A DNA stretch of 64,000 nucleotides from Exophiala sp. HKRS030. Its lineage: Eukaryota > Ascomycota > Eurotiomycetes > Chaetothyriales > Herpotrichiellaceae. Under the pieces are notes generated by a model. It had not been told where the DNA came from. It made no database searches and was given only the letters and a program-made list of their open reading frames with translations. This document shows, piece after piece, positions 23,160 through 33,670 of this stretch. The stretch spans positions 5,521,665 to 5,585,664 of the forward strand of contig JAHWDD010000003.1 in the NCBI GenBank assembly GCA_023897205.1, in the 5' to 3' direction. Position numbers and translations under genes: made by a program. Every line of letters starts with the position of its first letter. The first letter of the stretch is position 1.

Positions 23160-23380
23160 GAGCGGACGTTGGAGCGGCCCTCTGATCTGCCACGTGGGCA
23201 GGCTAATTAGAAGAGGATATCAAGTGGCGCAATTATCAAGACCGGAGCAGCCAGACTCGAGGAAGACAGTTCGAGGCTGAAGAAATGCATCCTTCAGAGC
23301 GGACGGTTTTGATGATTGTAGAGCGGACTCAACCCCGCTCTAACCCGCTGTCTCCGCTCCGTCTTTGGTCCGTGAGCGGA
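23160..23380. promoter_or_regulatory. Cluster of seven GAGCGG/CCGCTC sites
   Basis: Sites lie at 23160, 23172, 23297, 23321, 23335 (inverted), 23353 (inverted) and 23374. The pair 23321/23335 is an inverted repeat GAGCGG-N8-CCGCTC. CGG half-sites in inverted pairs are the usual target of Zn2Cys6 dimers, and the array sits directly upstream of such a gene. That the neighbouring factor binds here is my inference. Confidence 0.6.
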
Positions 23381-23467
23381 TTTATGGATACTTCGGACGG
23401 ATCTCGACATTGGGCATTGGGAGAATACAAAAAGCGATTATGTCGATTCATCAGGACATGAGCTTAC

Positions 23468-25214
23468 TTACGGGTTGCTGCTCCACCTGAGGCGTATGTC
23501 ATCACTTTCCCGGAGACTTAGAGTCACTTCGCATTTAGCCCCGTTCACGATCTTCAAGACCCGACTTCTTGCATCGGTGAGGGTCTCGTCCTTGTTTTGA
23601 ACCAAGTGAACTCTATTCCCGTCTGCAAAAAGGTCGAAGATGATGCGCGTAAATTCCACCTGCGAGAACTTTTTGCCTGGACAGACTCTGGGACCGGTGT
23701 TCCAAGCAACAAATGACCCTGGCCTGGGTTCGAGAAAATCGACAACTGGACTTCCGGCGGAGTTGCGACTAAGCCATCGGTCAGGCCGGAATTCGTGTGC
23801 ATCTTGGCCCCAATATTTGGGATGGACATGCAAAGCTGCAAAGTTCAAGGTGATGGTGGTTCGGGAAGGAATGACATATTGTCGCTCATGGATGGTGAGG
23901 CGCTGATCCCTTTTATCAGTGTATCGTGGCATCATGACCACCGGCCCGTACAATCTCACAGTTTCGTACTGTTGACGTCAGCTAAAGTTGTCCGAAAACG
24001 AAGGAATCCCTTACCATGATTGAGATGCATCGTTGTAGAGCCGGGAAAGTTGTTTCATAAAACCATGTTCCTGCAGATTCATCTCTGCGTACCGCATCGA
24101 TTTCTTCACCAATCCATTCCTGCCATTCAGGATAGACAGCCAACAAAACGAGAGCGAAATGAAGTGACGATGCAGTCGTCTCATGGCCAGCAAGATTGTA
24201 GATGAAAAGGTTTCCAAAGACCTCATCTTCCGAAAGACCTGCAGCCGCTGGGTTCGCATTCTCCTTTGAAGGCGCAGCTTTGGACTGCTCTTGAGCTCTG
24301 ACAAGAGCACTCATCAGATTGTGCCTTTCAATGTTACCCTGTTCAAAGGCAGTCTTCTCCTTCGCCAGAAGCTGGCTCATATATTCCCTGAATTCTTCCT
24401 TGGCATCAAGTACTTTCCGCATGCCCCCCCAAAGCACCCACCGAGGGAGACCAGATCTCTTCAAGGCACTGACAATCACCAAAGAAATTATATCGGTCAA
24501 CAGCAGTTGTAAACTTTGGCGGTAGCCTATTACGCCATCCCAAGGGTCATCGTCTTGTTCTGAGGCCTTGGGATTCACAAAGCCACTATGCACGCCAAAA
24601 CCAGCTCCACACAAAACATTCAGAGCGACATCGTGGACATCACCATGGGTGCTGCTGACCTCTGTCTGCGTGCTCCATAACTTCAGCAGGTGATCTGACT
24701 GCTCACCTGATTCTTTCCAGACTAGTGCGCTGTTCTGCTCATTGAAAGGCGGCACAGTGATTTTCCTGTGACGGTCCCAACTCTTGCCATTCACAGTATC
24801 CAGATTCGGCCCGTAGACGTCGAGCAATCCGTACTTTGATGGGTCTTTGATGAAGTCGTTGCGCCTCCGCATGACATCTTCAGCTGCGGCGGGTTCGGCC
24901 AAGATAACTTCATTCTCGCCTGGAGTTACGATGATGAAAGCTTCCCCATATCGAGCATGGCTATTGAATCTGTCACGAAACGTCCATCCGATACCCGCCC
25001 GAGAAGTCCATTCGCCCAGTCCAAATGGCAATCGGGTTAAGATTGGTTCTAGGAAGGTCTTTGTCGACATCCATAATGGACCTGCAGGGTTGACTGGTGA
25101 GATTAAGATTGGTAATCCTACTTTCCGTGCGGTGAGGTAATTCGTGGTCAGATTGAAGAGAGCCCATGTAAAGTAGGCGAGAAAGAGCGAGCCAAGCGGA
25201 AAAAGAATAAACAT
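23468..25214 (-). CDS. Cytochrome P450 monooxygenase
   Basis: Haem-thiolate monooxygenase, probably anchored in the ER by the hydrophobic N-terminus (MFILFPLGSLFLAYFTWALF). Two exons, 24015..25214 and 23468..23968, give 566 aa; the intron between them is 46 nt. Visible motifs are WDRHRKITVPPFNE (helix C), AGHETTASS (oxygen-binding I helix), YETVR (K helix ExxR, rebuilt across the splice), FRPDRW and the haem loop WNTGPRVCPG with ligand Cys 496. Trp replaces the Phe of the textbook loop, as seen in many fungal P450s. The CYP family and substrate cannot be named. It lies between a Zn2Cys6 regulator and a short-chain dehydrogenase on the same strand, so it probably belongs to one small pathway. 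Confidence 0.92.
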
Positions 25215-25558
25215 GTTTGCTCCCGGTTACGACAGAGAGGATCCTCGTGTTTATGCGTGTTTGACCCAGCAAAATCTTCAAAGGAGAGTATGAGGATTGG
25301 GAGATACAATAATGTCGAGAAGTGAATTCGCAATTTGCCGATTGGGGCCGAATGTTTGGCTGGCTTAGCGGAAGGAGCAACCTGAATTTTGCTGCTTCCA
25401 CCACTCGAGACACCAACCCAGATTCAGCCATATAGCGTGTCTAGCCTCTACTACCTAACATGTATGGTGTTACGCCAACTAAATCATAGTTGGCCACATG
25501 TAGACACGGATATCTACATTCCTTGGATTGGGCAAGTAACCAAAAATCAATATTGGTC
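25215..25558. other. P450 promoter / SDR 3' flank
   Basis: A 344-bp gap between two same-strand genes. There are no perfect GAGCGG copies here, unlike the gap downstream of the P450. Nothing else is recognised. Confidence 0.5.
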
Positions 25559-26331
25559 TCACTCCTTGGGAAGTTTCAGCCCTGTTATCGCTTCGAGCTG
25601 GTCTAGCAACTCCTGCTGTACAGCTTGATTTTCTGCATCTTTCTTGGGTGACCTGACTTTGCAACTGAACCAATACTTGCCAGTCTGTTTCACTGTTCCT
25701 TCAGCAAGCTGCACATAGGTATCAACAGCGGCACCGATGTCTCCCGGAGCCGAAGAGCCACCCATCTTTGTTGCCACCCATCCGGGATCCAGAGAATTGC
25801 TCTGAACGTCCGGCCACCTCTGCGCAATCGCCGAGGCGAGAAGAATGTTGTGTAGCTTGGTGTCCGCATAAGCCTGGTGATCTCGGAACCCTTTCTCCCT
25901 CGCTCAGTCCACGTGATGTCTCTACATGAAGGGTCGCCATTATTATGTAGGCCTGATGAAACGAAGACTAGATGCTTTGGTCGAGGCTTGATCAGAGCCG
26001 TGAGAATGTAAGGACTAAGAGTATTGACGGCGACGATGGCAGGCCAACCTTCGTTGGTCTTTCGATATGAGCCCGTGTATATTCCCGCGTTGTGGATGAT
26101 GGCATCAAATCTGCCCAGGGAATTTAGGTCATCTGCCAGCTTTTTGGTTTGAGTAATATCCGACAGATCAGCTACAAGCACAGTCTCTGCACCAGGACAG
26201 GCAGATCTCGCATCATGCGCTCGCTGTGCATTCCGTGCATGTAAAACAACCGAGTGACCTCGTTTGACCAGGGCACGAGCTGCTAGAGAACCCAGGCCGT
26301 CAGATGAGCCGGTGATAAAGATGCGGGCCAT
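25559..26331 (-). CDS. Short-chain dehydrogenase/reductase, with apparent frameshift
   Basis: NAD(P)-dependent oxidoreductase of the classical SDR superfamily, closest in feel to retinol-dehydrogenase/protochlorophyllide-reductase-like fungal SDRs. The N-terminus has the cofactor motif ITGSSDGLGSLAA, then VADLSD, the HNAG motif and VFVSSG. The catalytic YADTK (Tyr-x3-Lys) follows in a second frame, with SLDPGWVATKMGG. The switch occurs at a short purine stretch with GGG runs (CCC on the plus strand at 25897-25899). One added base gives a continuous 257-aa protein, a normal SDR length. It is therefore either an assembly error or a recently inactivated gene. It is the most upstream member of the SDR-P450-TF trio, all on the minus strand. 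Confidence 0.85.
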
Positions 26332-27810
26332 TGTGGTATTGTTCCCAAGCCGACCCAGATAATTTAGTAAGCGCTAAATGCGTAGTGTCTCACAGCTGGA
26401 GACGACGGACTCGTTCGAGAAAAGGAGATGACATTGTCGTTGCTTACAATTGTATCTGGATCAATGACGCCATTGGTCGTTGCAAGTCTGCACAATACGT
26501 CTTTGTGATCTACCTTAAGGGGCAGATACGGTACATCATAGAGCCCTTTTCGCGAGTGCTACACCATGAACGATCATTCAGGGATCATTCTGACCATTCA
26601 TATAACTCGACAATATTCAGGTTTGGCCCTATTGAAAGGCTATAGTGAGGAGATCCTCCAATGAGCCTCAATATGAGCCTACACGTGCGACTATATCTCT
26701 GTCTCTGCACTAATATCTCATCTCCATGGTCGAGTATCATTTCCTCTCAACTCGATTTCACGCATAACTGGTCGGTGGATGAATGGACGGGGTCTCAACG
26801 ACCAAGTGTCCTCAATCCGTCCATGTAGCGCAGTGATTTGGTTTCTAGTCGCCAAAAGCGGACTGATTCTACTACTCTGCCCGCCTCTCATTCCAAATAT
26901 GTCTCTGAATCAAAGGTCCCACCTCGTCGTCGAAGAATCTGTCCAGCTAAACAAGAGGAATTGATCGGATCCATCCAAAAGGTAAGACGGGCGAGGCACC
27001 TCTTTGATGCCCTCAGATACCCCCTGAGATCTGTGGATGGTGCGCGACTGATCCTCCCGTAAGTGTCTAGAGGGTTACGTCGGACTCCTACGTAGTCCAC
27101 GACGCATAGCCTGGCCTATGGGTCCTACTATGACCCGCCTGAGTTGTACCTCTGGGAGAGGGCTGCTTCCATTTCAAGACTTGAGTTCTAACAGTCCAAG
27201 CCTGAAAGCTTCTGTCTGTGCCGCGAAGCATGGGACTAGACACAGGAGTCGGATCCCAGTCGGATGTTGAGTCTACTTTCCGGGTGGGTGAAGATTCAGA
27301 CTAAGTATCTATTGACACAAACTTACCAAGTGTAGTAGGTTCACCGTCCGTAGCCAGTCTGGTTTGTGCCTAATCAGCGGGAACGCCGGTCAAAAAGTGG
27401 AATTTCCACCCATGTTCACGCTAACAAGTGACGTGCATTAGTCAAAGCGGAACCCATACTTCAGTCAAGATGCAAGAGGTCGATCTAGACCATGTCTTGT
27501 CAATGCACGTTGTCCAAGTGTATAACGGATACCAGAAGGCGGAGTTGACGCTTGCATAATAAGGCCTTCCGTCGGAGGGGGCTTTGACCTGCATTGCTTT
27601 CCCTGAAGGCTGTCGTTACCACGTCCACTTGGGCTTGATCGAGCGTTCCGTGACCCGCATGGATTGAGGCTGGTTGCGAACATAGGCATCTTCTGCTTCT
27701 ATTCTAGCCCTGGGCAGGGACAAGCTGTGCCTGGTCAACATCCTTGAAGCTTCTGTACAGTACCCTGCAAATAAATCCAAGGGAATGGTTCTCGGAACCG
27801 AGTACATAGC

Positions 27811-28173
27811 TCAACGCCATCCATCACAAGCTATATCGTCCAGGGGTGCCGAAGGACCAGGGAGAAAGTCGATATATGGTAAGCGAAAAATCCCGTGTCC
27901 CACACAATGGGATTTCCATTCTAGCCTACAAGAACTACTTGTTAGTCCTGGACGGATGAGATTTGTCTCCACCGCTTGGAGTCCTGTCTTGAGCCAGGGC
28001 AGAATACTCCAAATCTTCTGTACATGTCCATCACGGCTCATCAAAGTCTTCACGTACAAGTGGAAACAATTTGATTCATGAGCATCTGTCGTGTCGAGCC
28101 ACATAGTTAGTGCACGTCTACTGATATCAGTAAGCTGAAGGCCGTGGGCAGTGGATACCGATTCAGTGAACAC
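27811..28173 (-). pseudogene. Possible gene remnant, unidentified
   Basis: A 120-codon minus-strand frame with reasonably protein-like composition (MWLDTTDAHESNC, IWSILPWLKTGL, DFLPGPSAPLD). No ATG begins it, since its first codon is GTG just after a stop. A second short frame continues downstream at 27616-27807. I do not recognise a family. It may be the decayed 3' part of a gene, or chance. Confidence 0.2.
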
Positions 28174-29966
28174 TAGAGTCTAAGGCGCGTCCCGCCCGAT
28201 GGCTTGCGGCAGACCTCTTCTTGCCAAGCGGAGGATGAACGAGATGTCGGAATTCGACTAATCTGACAACTGAACGGGAAATGTTCTCCGGCAAATAGGA
28301 GGCTGGTTTTTCACATGCCAGACAGCAGTGCACATATTCAGTAGATTCTATGGCATGAATGACTCCACTGAGTAGAGTCTACCTATCTGCGATCTACTCA
28401 CCGGCCTACCTCCTGAGACTGGAAAGCTCAATTACGGAAAAACTCGACGCACATGGTAGGTAATGATCTTCCGATGGCCAGAAAAGAATTGTGCTTTGCA
28501 CGCAGATCAATGGCATGCACATGTACGTGGACCACGCAAATGAGAACCATATCTCGCCTTAAGCTCCCAGCCTCTATGGCATATCCAGCCACGGCTAGGA
28601 CTTGACCGTCAGCTCCTCCTCCTCAGTCAATCAGTCGCCCTACTTGCATAATTGTGGCAAGACAAGGGTTGGAGTATGGTTCGCACAGCAAGTATCCGGC
28701 CATACATGACCAAGGCAGCAACCACAGCACAGAAATACGAAGTCGAGTACCTCATCCCACCTGTACTGGGGCGTGAATGGGGTTTCTTCTCTCGGATTCT
28801 TTCCCCGGGTTATGCAGATTAAGAAAGCCATCTTGACACTTCAAGGGCGACTACGAAGCAGGTACTTCCCTACTCAGTCACAGACGCACAGTACGATGTC
28901 AAACTTGCCTCGCATTCAAAGATCACTAATCTATCCAACGACTGTACTGACGAATACTCTTTACGGATCCCCCTTCCCAGTCCCACACTTCGCACACAAC
29001 ATACATCGAATGTAGAGTCAATAGCACTTAGACGTCGCAGTGTGGTCGTGATGACGAACGGGCAGCGGATATGTGGGAAAACTCGAACAAACAGCAAAAC
29101 CGGGCACTACTGCTGAAACTGCACTTGTTGGGTATGAACAACGGTCAAGGGCAAATCTAGTCCTTCAGTAAGTACTGAGTAGAAACTACTGAAATAAAAC
29201 AGCACGAAGAATCCAGTCATTCAATCAATCAATCAATCTTACAATGACTGATCATCGCCATCACCGGCCCCTGCCAAGGACTGTAGATAGTGTAACTCTA
29301 CCCTAATACCCACAAGAGAGTAAACCAAAGTCATGACCTAACCATATATGACATATCTACATTTCATACACAACCAACCAACCAACCAACCTGGCACTAC
29401 CGATGGGGGAATTCCATAGTCACTCTCCACAACTACGCGACAGTGACCTTCAAACCCAGGGCCAGATAAAACCTAACCCGCGAGGCGTGACGAGATGATT
29501 CTTAGAAACCCGCACGTACGGAGTACACACACAGACAGACACCTACCATCAAGGCGAAGGAAGTGACATGTGAGTCTGACCACAGACTATAAATGACAAC
29601 GAAGACCACGACCACGACGGGCCCCAAGGAACCCAGGGGGCCGCCTCGGCCGTAGACAGAAATCACGTAAATTCTGTATACACATATATAAAATAATTGG
29701 CCAAGAAGCCTGACAGGGGCTTTCCCCGTCATTCAAAAAATCCACATACCCACATACATATATGTACACGTATGGAGTACAAGTGACAATACAGTGACAT
29801 ACACACACATACACAAGAGGATAAACGACTTTCAATGCGGAAACTTCGGTTTAGATATGAATTCAAATTTTGAAGTTGAATCTCAGATCCATGAGTCGCC
29901 GTACCTAAACGTACTGAATATTCAATTCGTCGATTCGTCAACATTGCATTTCCTGCGTTCTTACGT

Positions 29967-29990
29967 GCTTGCTTGCTTGCTTGCTTGCTA
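29967..29990. repeat. (CTTG)n microsatellite
   Basis: About six CTTG units in tandem. Confidence 0.75.
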
Positions 29991-30169
29991 TGTGTCCCGA
30001 GTATACCCGTGTCCGAGTGTCCGAGTGTCTGTCCTGTCGAATGGAGTGGAGTCGAGTCGAGTCGAGTGTAGCGTGTTGTCGTGTTTTGTGGATATATTGT
30101 ATTGGGCGGCGTCGATCTGGAATTATTTTCCAGCCGGTCCAAACGATCCGATCAAACAAAAAGTCCCCT

Positions 30170-30210
30170 AATGATGATTCTGATTCTGATGATGATGATG
30201 ATGATGATTC
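30170..30210. repeat. GAT-rich microsatellite
   Basis: Interrupted GATGAT/GATTCT units. Confidence 0.7.
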
Positions 30211-31033
30211 ATACTTGTTGTTCTGCTGCGTATGTTGGGAATTCCTTCGACGGATTCTTCTAGGAATGTTGAAGGTGGTGTGGTGCGTGCATTCAGCCAT
30301 GGTTTTCGAGTTTTGGTCGGAAAAGGGAGGGAATATACCTACCTATGAGATTTGGTTTCTCCCTCGGAGCTCCATCGCTGGCTGGTGCTGTTGTAGCGGA
30401 TCTGCATTCGGGTCAGAGTTTACGTGTGGTGGTGGGAGGTGGAGGCTGATCTCTTTTCTACGGAGTAGATCCGCCAGCGCCGCCTTGTACGTGTATCGTG
30501 GTGTGTTCATCTTGTCGCGGCCTTTATTATGTCCGTGCTGTGCCTTGGAGAAGGCACGGTCGGAAAGGCTCGGCCCATTTACAAAGTATCCATAACTCAA
30601 ATATTCCAGTAGTTGATCATCACCCAGTGTCTTTCCCAATCTTCAGGTCTTCTCAATTTACTCAGTCTTGTACGAGGAAATATAATCTACGTGAAAAGTA
30701 GTATGGTTTTTTGAATAATCAAATTCAGGCTGTCTGGCTTCAGCCAAACTATCTGTGTATACCAAAGTATACCAAATGCTTTTTGCATCTAAGGCCCTTT
30801 ACCCGACTCCGTGTCATAGGGTATCATCCTAGGGTCGTTCCTTTACACCATATGATATGCAGGTCATCAAAAGATCGTGAGTGATAGTTTATCTTGCGTA
30901 AAATCATCATAGAGAGCTAAACCCATAGGTGCCATGGTGGCAGCCTTGGGTGGAATGGTAGAGTTGACAGAACCTGGCAGTGGCCAACAGGTGACCGTCT
31001 TCTTCAATCATCGATTTGTAGACTTTAATCCAC

Positions 31034-33670
31034 TTAAGACATCAAGTTTGTGAAACTGGAACTGAAGGACATATCCTCAAAATCAACGTCGATTTTTGGC
31101 GTAGCTTCAAAATCATATTTAGCCGAGAAGGCTGCGACCTTGGGACTTGCAAGCCATGCCGTGACATGACGAACAGAACCGACGGAGGAAATGGACGAGC
31201 TCTGTCGAGCATGGGTCACGGTGTTGTTCGGAGAAGATACAGGTGCGGCTGGTGAGTTCGTAACCACAGTTTGAGAAGTAGTATTAGTAGATGATGAAGG
31301 TGTTGATTTCGTGTGAATGTGTTTTGAAGTAGTTGGCGAGGTTGAGCGTGAAGTTGTCGTGGTACTGCTGGCCATCTTGCTTGATCTTCGGACTTTCACA
31401 CTGCCATTCGGCACATCTGATGGTATAGCAGGCAATGGTCCAGTGGGGGGTGGACCGCAAGGAGGCATAGAATTCACAAGGGATGGCATGCTCTTCTGGC
31501 CTTTGATGTGACGTGATTTTCGTGGAGGACTAGACAAGATCACTCCATTTGTTGCCTTTTCAAGAGAAGCAGAAACCTCGAGCATCGTTGTCTCTATGGA
31601 GGAGTCTCTTCTCAAGGCTGGCACAGGCTGAGTTGCGTGTGAGCGTTTGGGAATGTTTGCCAGACTTCCGAAACAGCTTTGGATCAGCGAGTCTGTACCA
31701 GTAGGTGATCTTTGAGGGGAGTGGGTCTGAATGACATTGGTAGTATCAATAGATGCAAGTCGACTCTGTCTCCTTTGCACAGACGTTGTGCTTATCAAAG
31801 AAGACCTAGACTCGAGTTTTTCTTCCGAGGTAGAAGGAATGGAGTAGCTACCGCTGCTGACCTCTCGACTACTTCGCTGAATACTTGAGCGAGGTGAGGC
31901 AATATCTGAGGGGCTCAGAGCCTGCGAAGGATCTTCTAATGATGAATATCGTCTGGGGAACAAACTGTAAGATGGTGTCCTCCTTGTGGACAAATCTGTT
32001 GGTGAGTCAACTAGCGTGACCGATGATGAGCTTCGGCTTCGAGTACTTGGAGGTCGAGAAGTATTGGGGGTGTTCGGTCTGACTGTCGTTCCTTGAGCTT
32101 CATACCGATGACGTGCAGAGACCTTCCTCAAGTGACCTGGTTCGGGAAGAGGTGCAATCGTTGAAATAGGCCTGGGTCTAGCGGCTACCGAGCTCTCGCC
32201 AACTGTTTCTGTTGGCTGAACAAACAGTGCATGATCGATGACATCTGGGTGGGTAGAACCCTGCACATTACCTTGGTGGGTTCTGCTACGCAGTGGCTTT
32301 GGAACAAGCATATCATTTGTGTAGCTTTTCCGAGGAGTAGCCATGTACATTGAGAGTTCCCCAACATCGTCCTGGATGGGAGTAGATAGTCGGGATGTAC
32401 TGTTGGCTGGGAGTGATATGTCATGGTAGTTTAATGAGCTTGGACTGAAAGACTCTACAGCAGGAGACCGAGAGGCTGTTGAGCCTGCAAAGCTGGTGCC
32501 AGAGGTAGAGACGGATCGAGCATCTGAAAAGGACGAGTCTCTAAGATCATCAAGCTCGTTCAATGTGTGGATGGAAGAATCAGTAGTGGATCTCGAGACG
32601 TTGCGTGAGGCTGTCCACTTAGGCATGGGTGGGAGAAGTTTGGGAGAAGGAGGTAGTTTCTTGAACAGGTGATCTGATCCTAGTTGGGCCGATGATCGAG
32701 AGATGTTAGGAAGACTCTTTTGAGATTTCAACACGGGACGGGCCTCTTGCTTGTAATCTTCGTTTCTAGAGTCAGGTCGATATTCTAGTCCACCGAGGAC
32801 TTCGATCTCCTTACGGACGGCGGTCAGCCATGTACCAAGAGTAAGTGCATTGTCGAAGACCAGGAGTAAGTCTTGGACAAGTCGCTTGTTCTCCGGTTGG
32901 CGGAAACCAAACTTGGACCAAGAGGCTTTTGGGGCATGAGATGGGGTAGGGTCAGAGTTGCGATCATGAGAGATTCTCAGAACCCAATGCTTCCCAGGAA
33001 TTGCATCGCTGGCAAAAGCAACAGACTGAGGGCCTAACTCTAGGATCTTCTCGGGCAGACGATCATTCAATCCGTCGGCAGCGTACTGCAAGACAAAGCC
33101 ATGTCTGAGCAGGACAAATAGCTTTTGGTTCAAAGAACAGGTGCTAGCACCAGACCAATTCCGCCTGTGCTTGGTGACAGAATTAATGCTCTCATCATCG
33201 GCCAGACTTGACCTTGATGGGGTCTCACTAGATATACTGTTCCTCCGCCTTGGACCAGTGCGAAAGAGAATGTCGGTTAGTGTGGTGGGAACTTCGAGGA
33301 CTTCGTGCAACTTTGCCTGAAGGTAAGCCTGCAGCAGTGGCGGGGGATCTCGAGATGTGATTGTCCTGGGTGCAATGTCCTTGATAGGTCGACTTGATTG
33401 TCGGGTAGTTCGACTTGTCCATGTTGTACTACGATTGCGCTTGGTGACGCCACTTTGGCTGGACAGGGCCTCTGTACTTGATGATAGTGGAGGTAAATCT
33501 GAGTGCAAGTACTCAGATGTTGACATGTATTGGGGGACTTTGTTCTCTGACTTGGCACGAGTAAAGAAAGCGCGTAGTCGAGACTTTGCTGTGCGATCTG
33601 AGGGCCACCAGCCAGAGTGCTCTTCAGGAAAAGGCATGGCTGAACCAGGAAGACAAGGGGCGGTACTCAT
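31034..33670 (-). CDS. PH-like domain, serine-rich fungal protein
   Basis: A single-exon protein of 878 aa. I start at the ATG giving MSTAPCLPGSAMPFPEEHSGWW; a longer frame begins at a non-ATG codon. Residues about 85-290 look like a pleckstrin-homology-type fold, with QKLFVLLRHGFVLQYAADG, a predicted strand-rich middle and the closing helix VFDNALTLGTWLTAVRKEIEVL. The rest is low-complexity and rich in Ser, Thr and Pro (many SRS, TPS and RSSS runs), and is probably heavily phosphorylated. A small ordered tail, KYDFEATPKIDVDFEDMSFSS, ends the protein. The layout suggests a membrane- or cortex-associated scaffold, but that is inference. It stands alone between two gene-poor stretches. Confidence 0.8.
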   Translation of the reverse strand: MSTAPCLPGSAMPFPEEHSGWWPSDRTAKSRLRAFFTRAKSENKVPQYMSTSEYLHSDLPPLSSSTEALSSQSGVTKRNRSTTWTSRTTRQSSRPIKDIAPRTITSRDPPPLLQAYLQAKLHEVLEVPTTLTDILFRTGPRRRNSISSETPSRSSLADDESINSVTKHRRNWSGASTCSLNQKLFVLLRHGFVLQYAADGLNDRLPEKILELGPQSVAFASDAIPGKHWVLRISHDRNSDPTPSHAPKASWSKFGFRQPENKRLVQDLLLVFDNALTLGTWLTAVRKEIEVLGGLEYRPDSRNEDYKQEARPVLKSQKSLPNISRSSAQLGSDHLFKKLPPSPKLLPPMPKWTASRNVSRSTTDSSIHTLNELDDLRDSSFSDARSVSTSGTSFAGSTASRSPAVESFSPSSLNYHDISLPANSTSRLSTPIQDDVGELSMYMATPRKSYTNDMLVPKPLRSRTHQGNVQGSTHPDVIDHALFVQPTETVGESSVAARPRPISTIAPLPEPGHLRKVSARHRYEAQGTTVRPNTPNTSRPPSTRSRSSSSVTLVDSPTDLSTRRTPSYSLFPRRYSSLEDPSQALSPSDIASPRSSIQRSSREVSSGSYSIPSTSEEKLESRSSLISTTSVQRRQSRLASIDTTNVIQTHSPQRSPTGTDSLIQSCFGSLANIPKRSHATQPVPALRRDSSIETTMLEVSASLEKATNGVILSSPPRKSRHIKGQKSMPSLVNSMPPCGPPPTGPLPAIPSDVPNGSVKVRRSSKMASSTTTTSRSTSPTTSKHIHTKSTPSSSTNTTSQTVVTNSPAAPVSSPNNTVTHARQSSSISSVGSVRHVTAWLASPKVAAFSAKYDFEATPKIDVDFEDMSFSSSFTNLMS

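Larger units (their letters stand above)
26332..31033. other. Gene-poor stretch of 4.7 kb
   Basis: I find no gene with recognisable domains. It carries simple repeats: TCAA (about 29218-29238), AACC (about 29370-29392), CTTG (about 29967-29990) and GATGAT (about 30170-30210). It also has TACTCCGTA/TACGGAGTA at 29517 and 30459 and one minus-strand frame of possible interest at 27811-28173. Overlapping frames near 29.7-30.6 kb come from low-complexity sequence. Confidence 0.5.

Noticed and set aside
23160..23380. CreA-type carbon-repression sites
   Set aside because: The repeated core is GAGCGG, which does not fit the SYGGRG consensus in either orientation.
29700..30640. Several overlapping 80-200 codon frames on both strands
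   Set aside because: They run through CTTG, GAGTC and GAT repeats and have no conserved residues; simple sequence explains their length.
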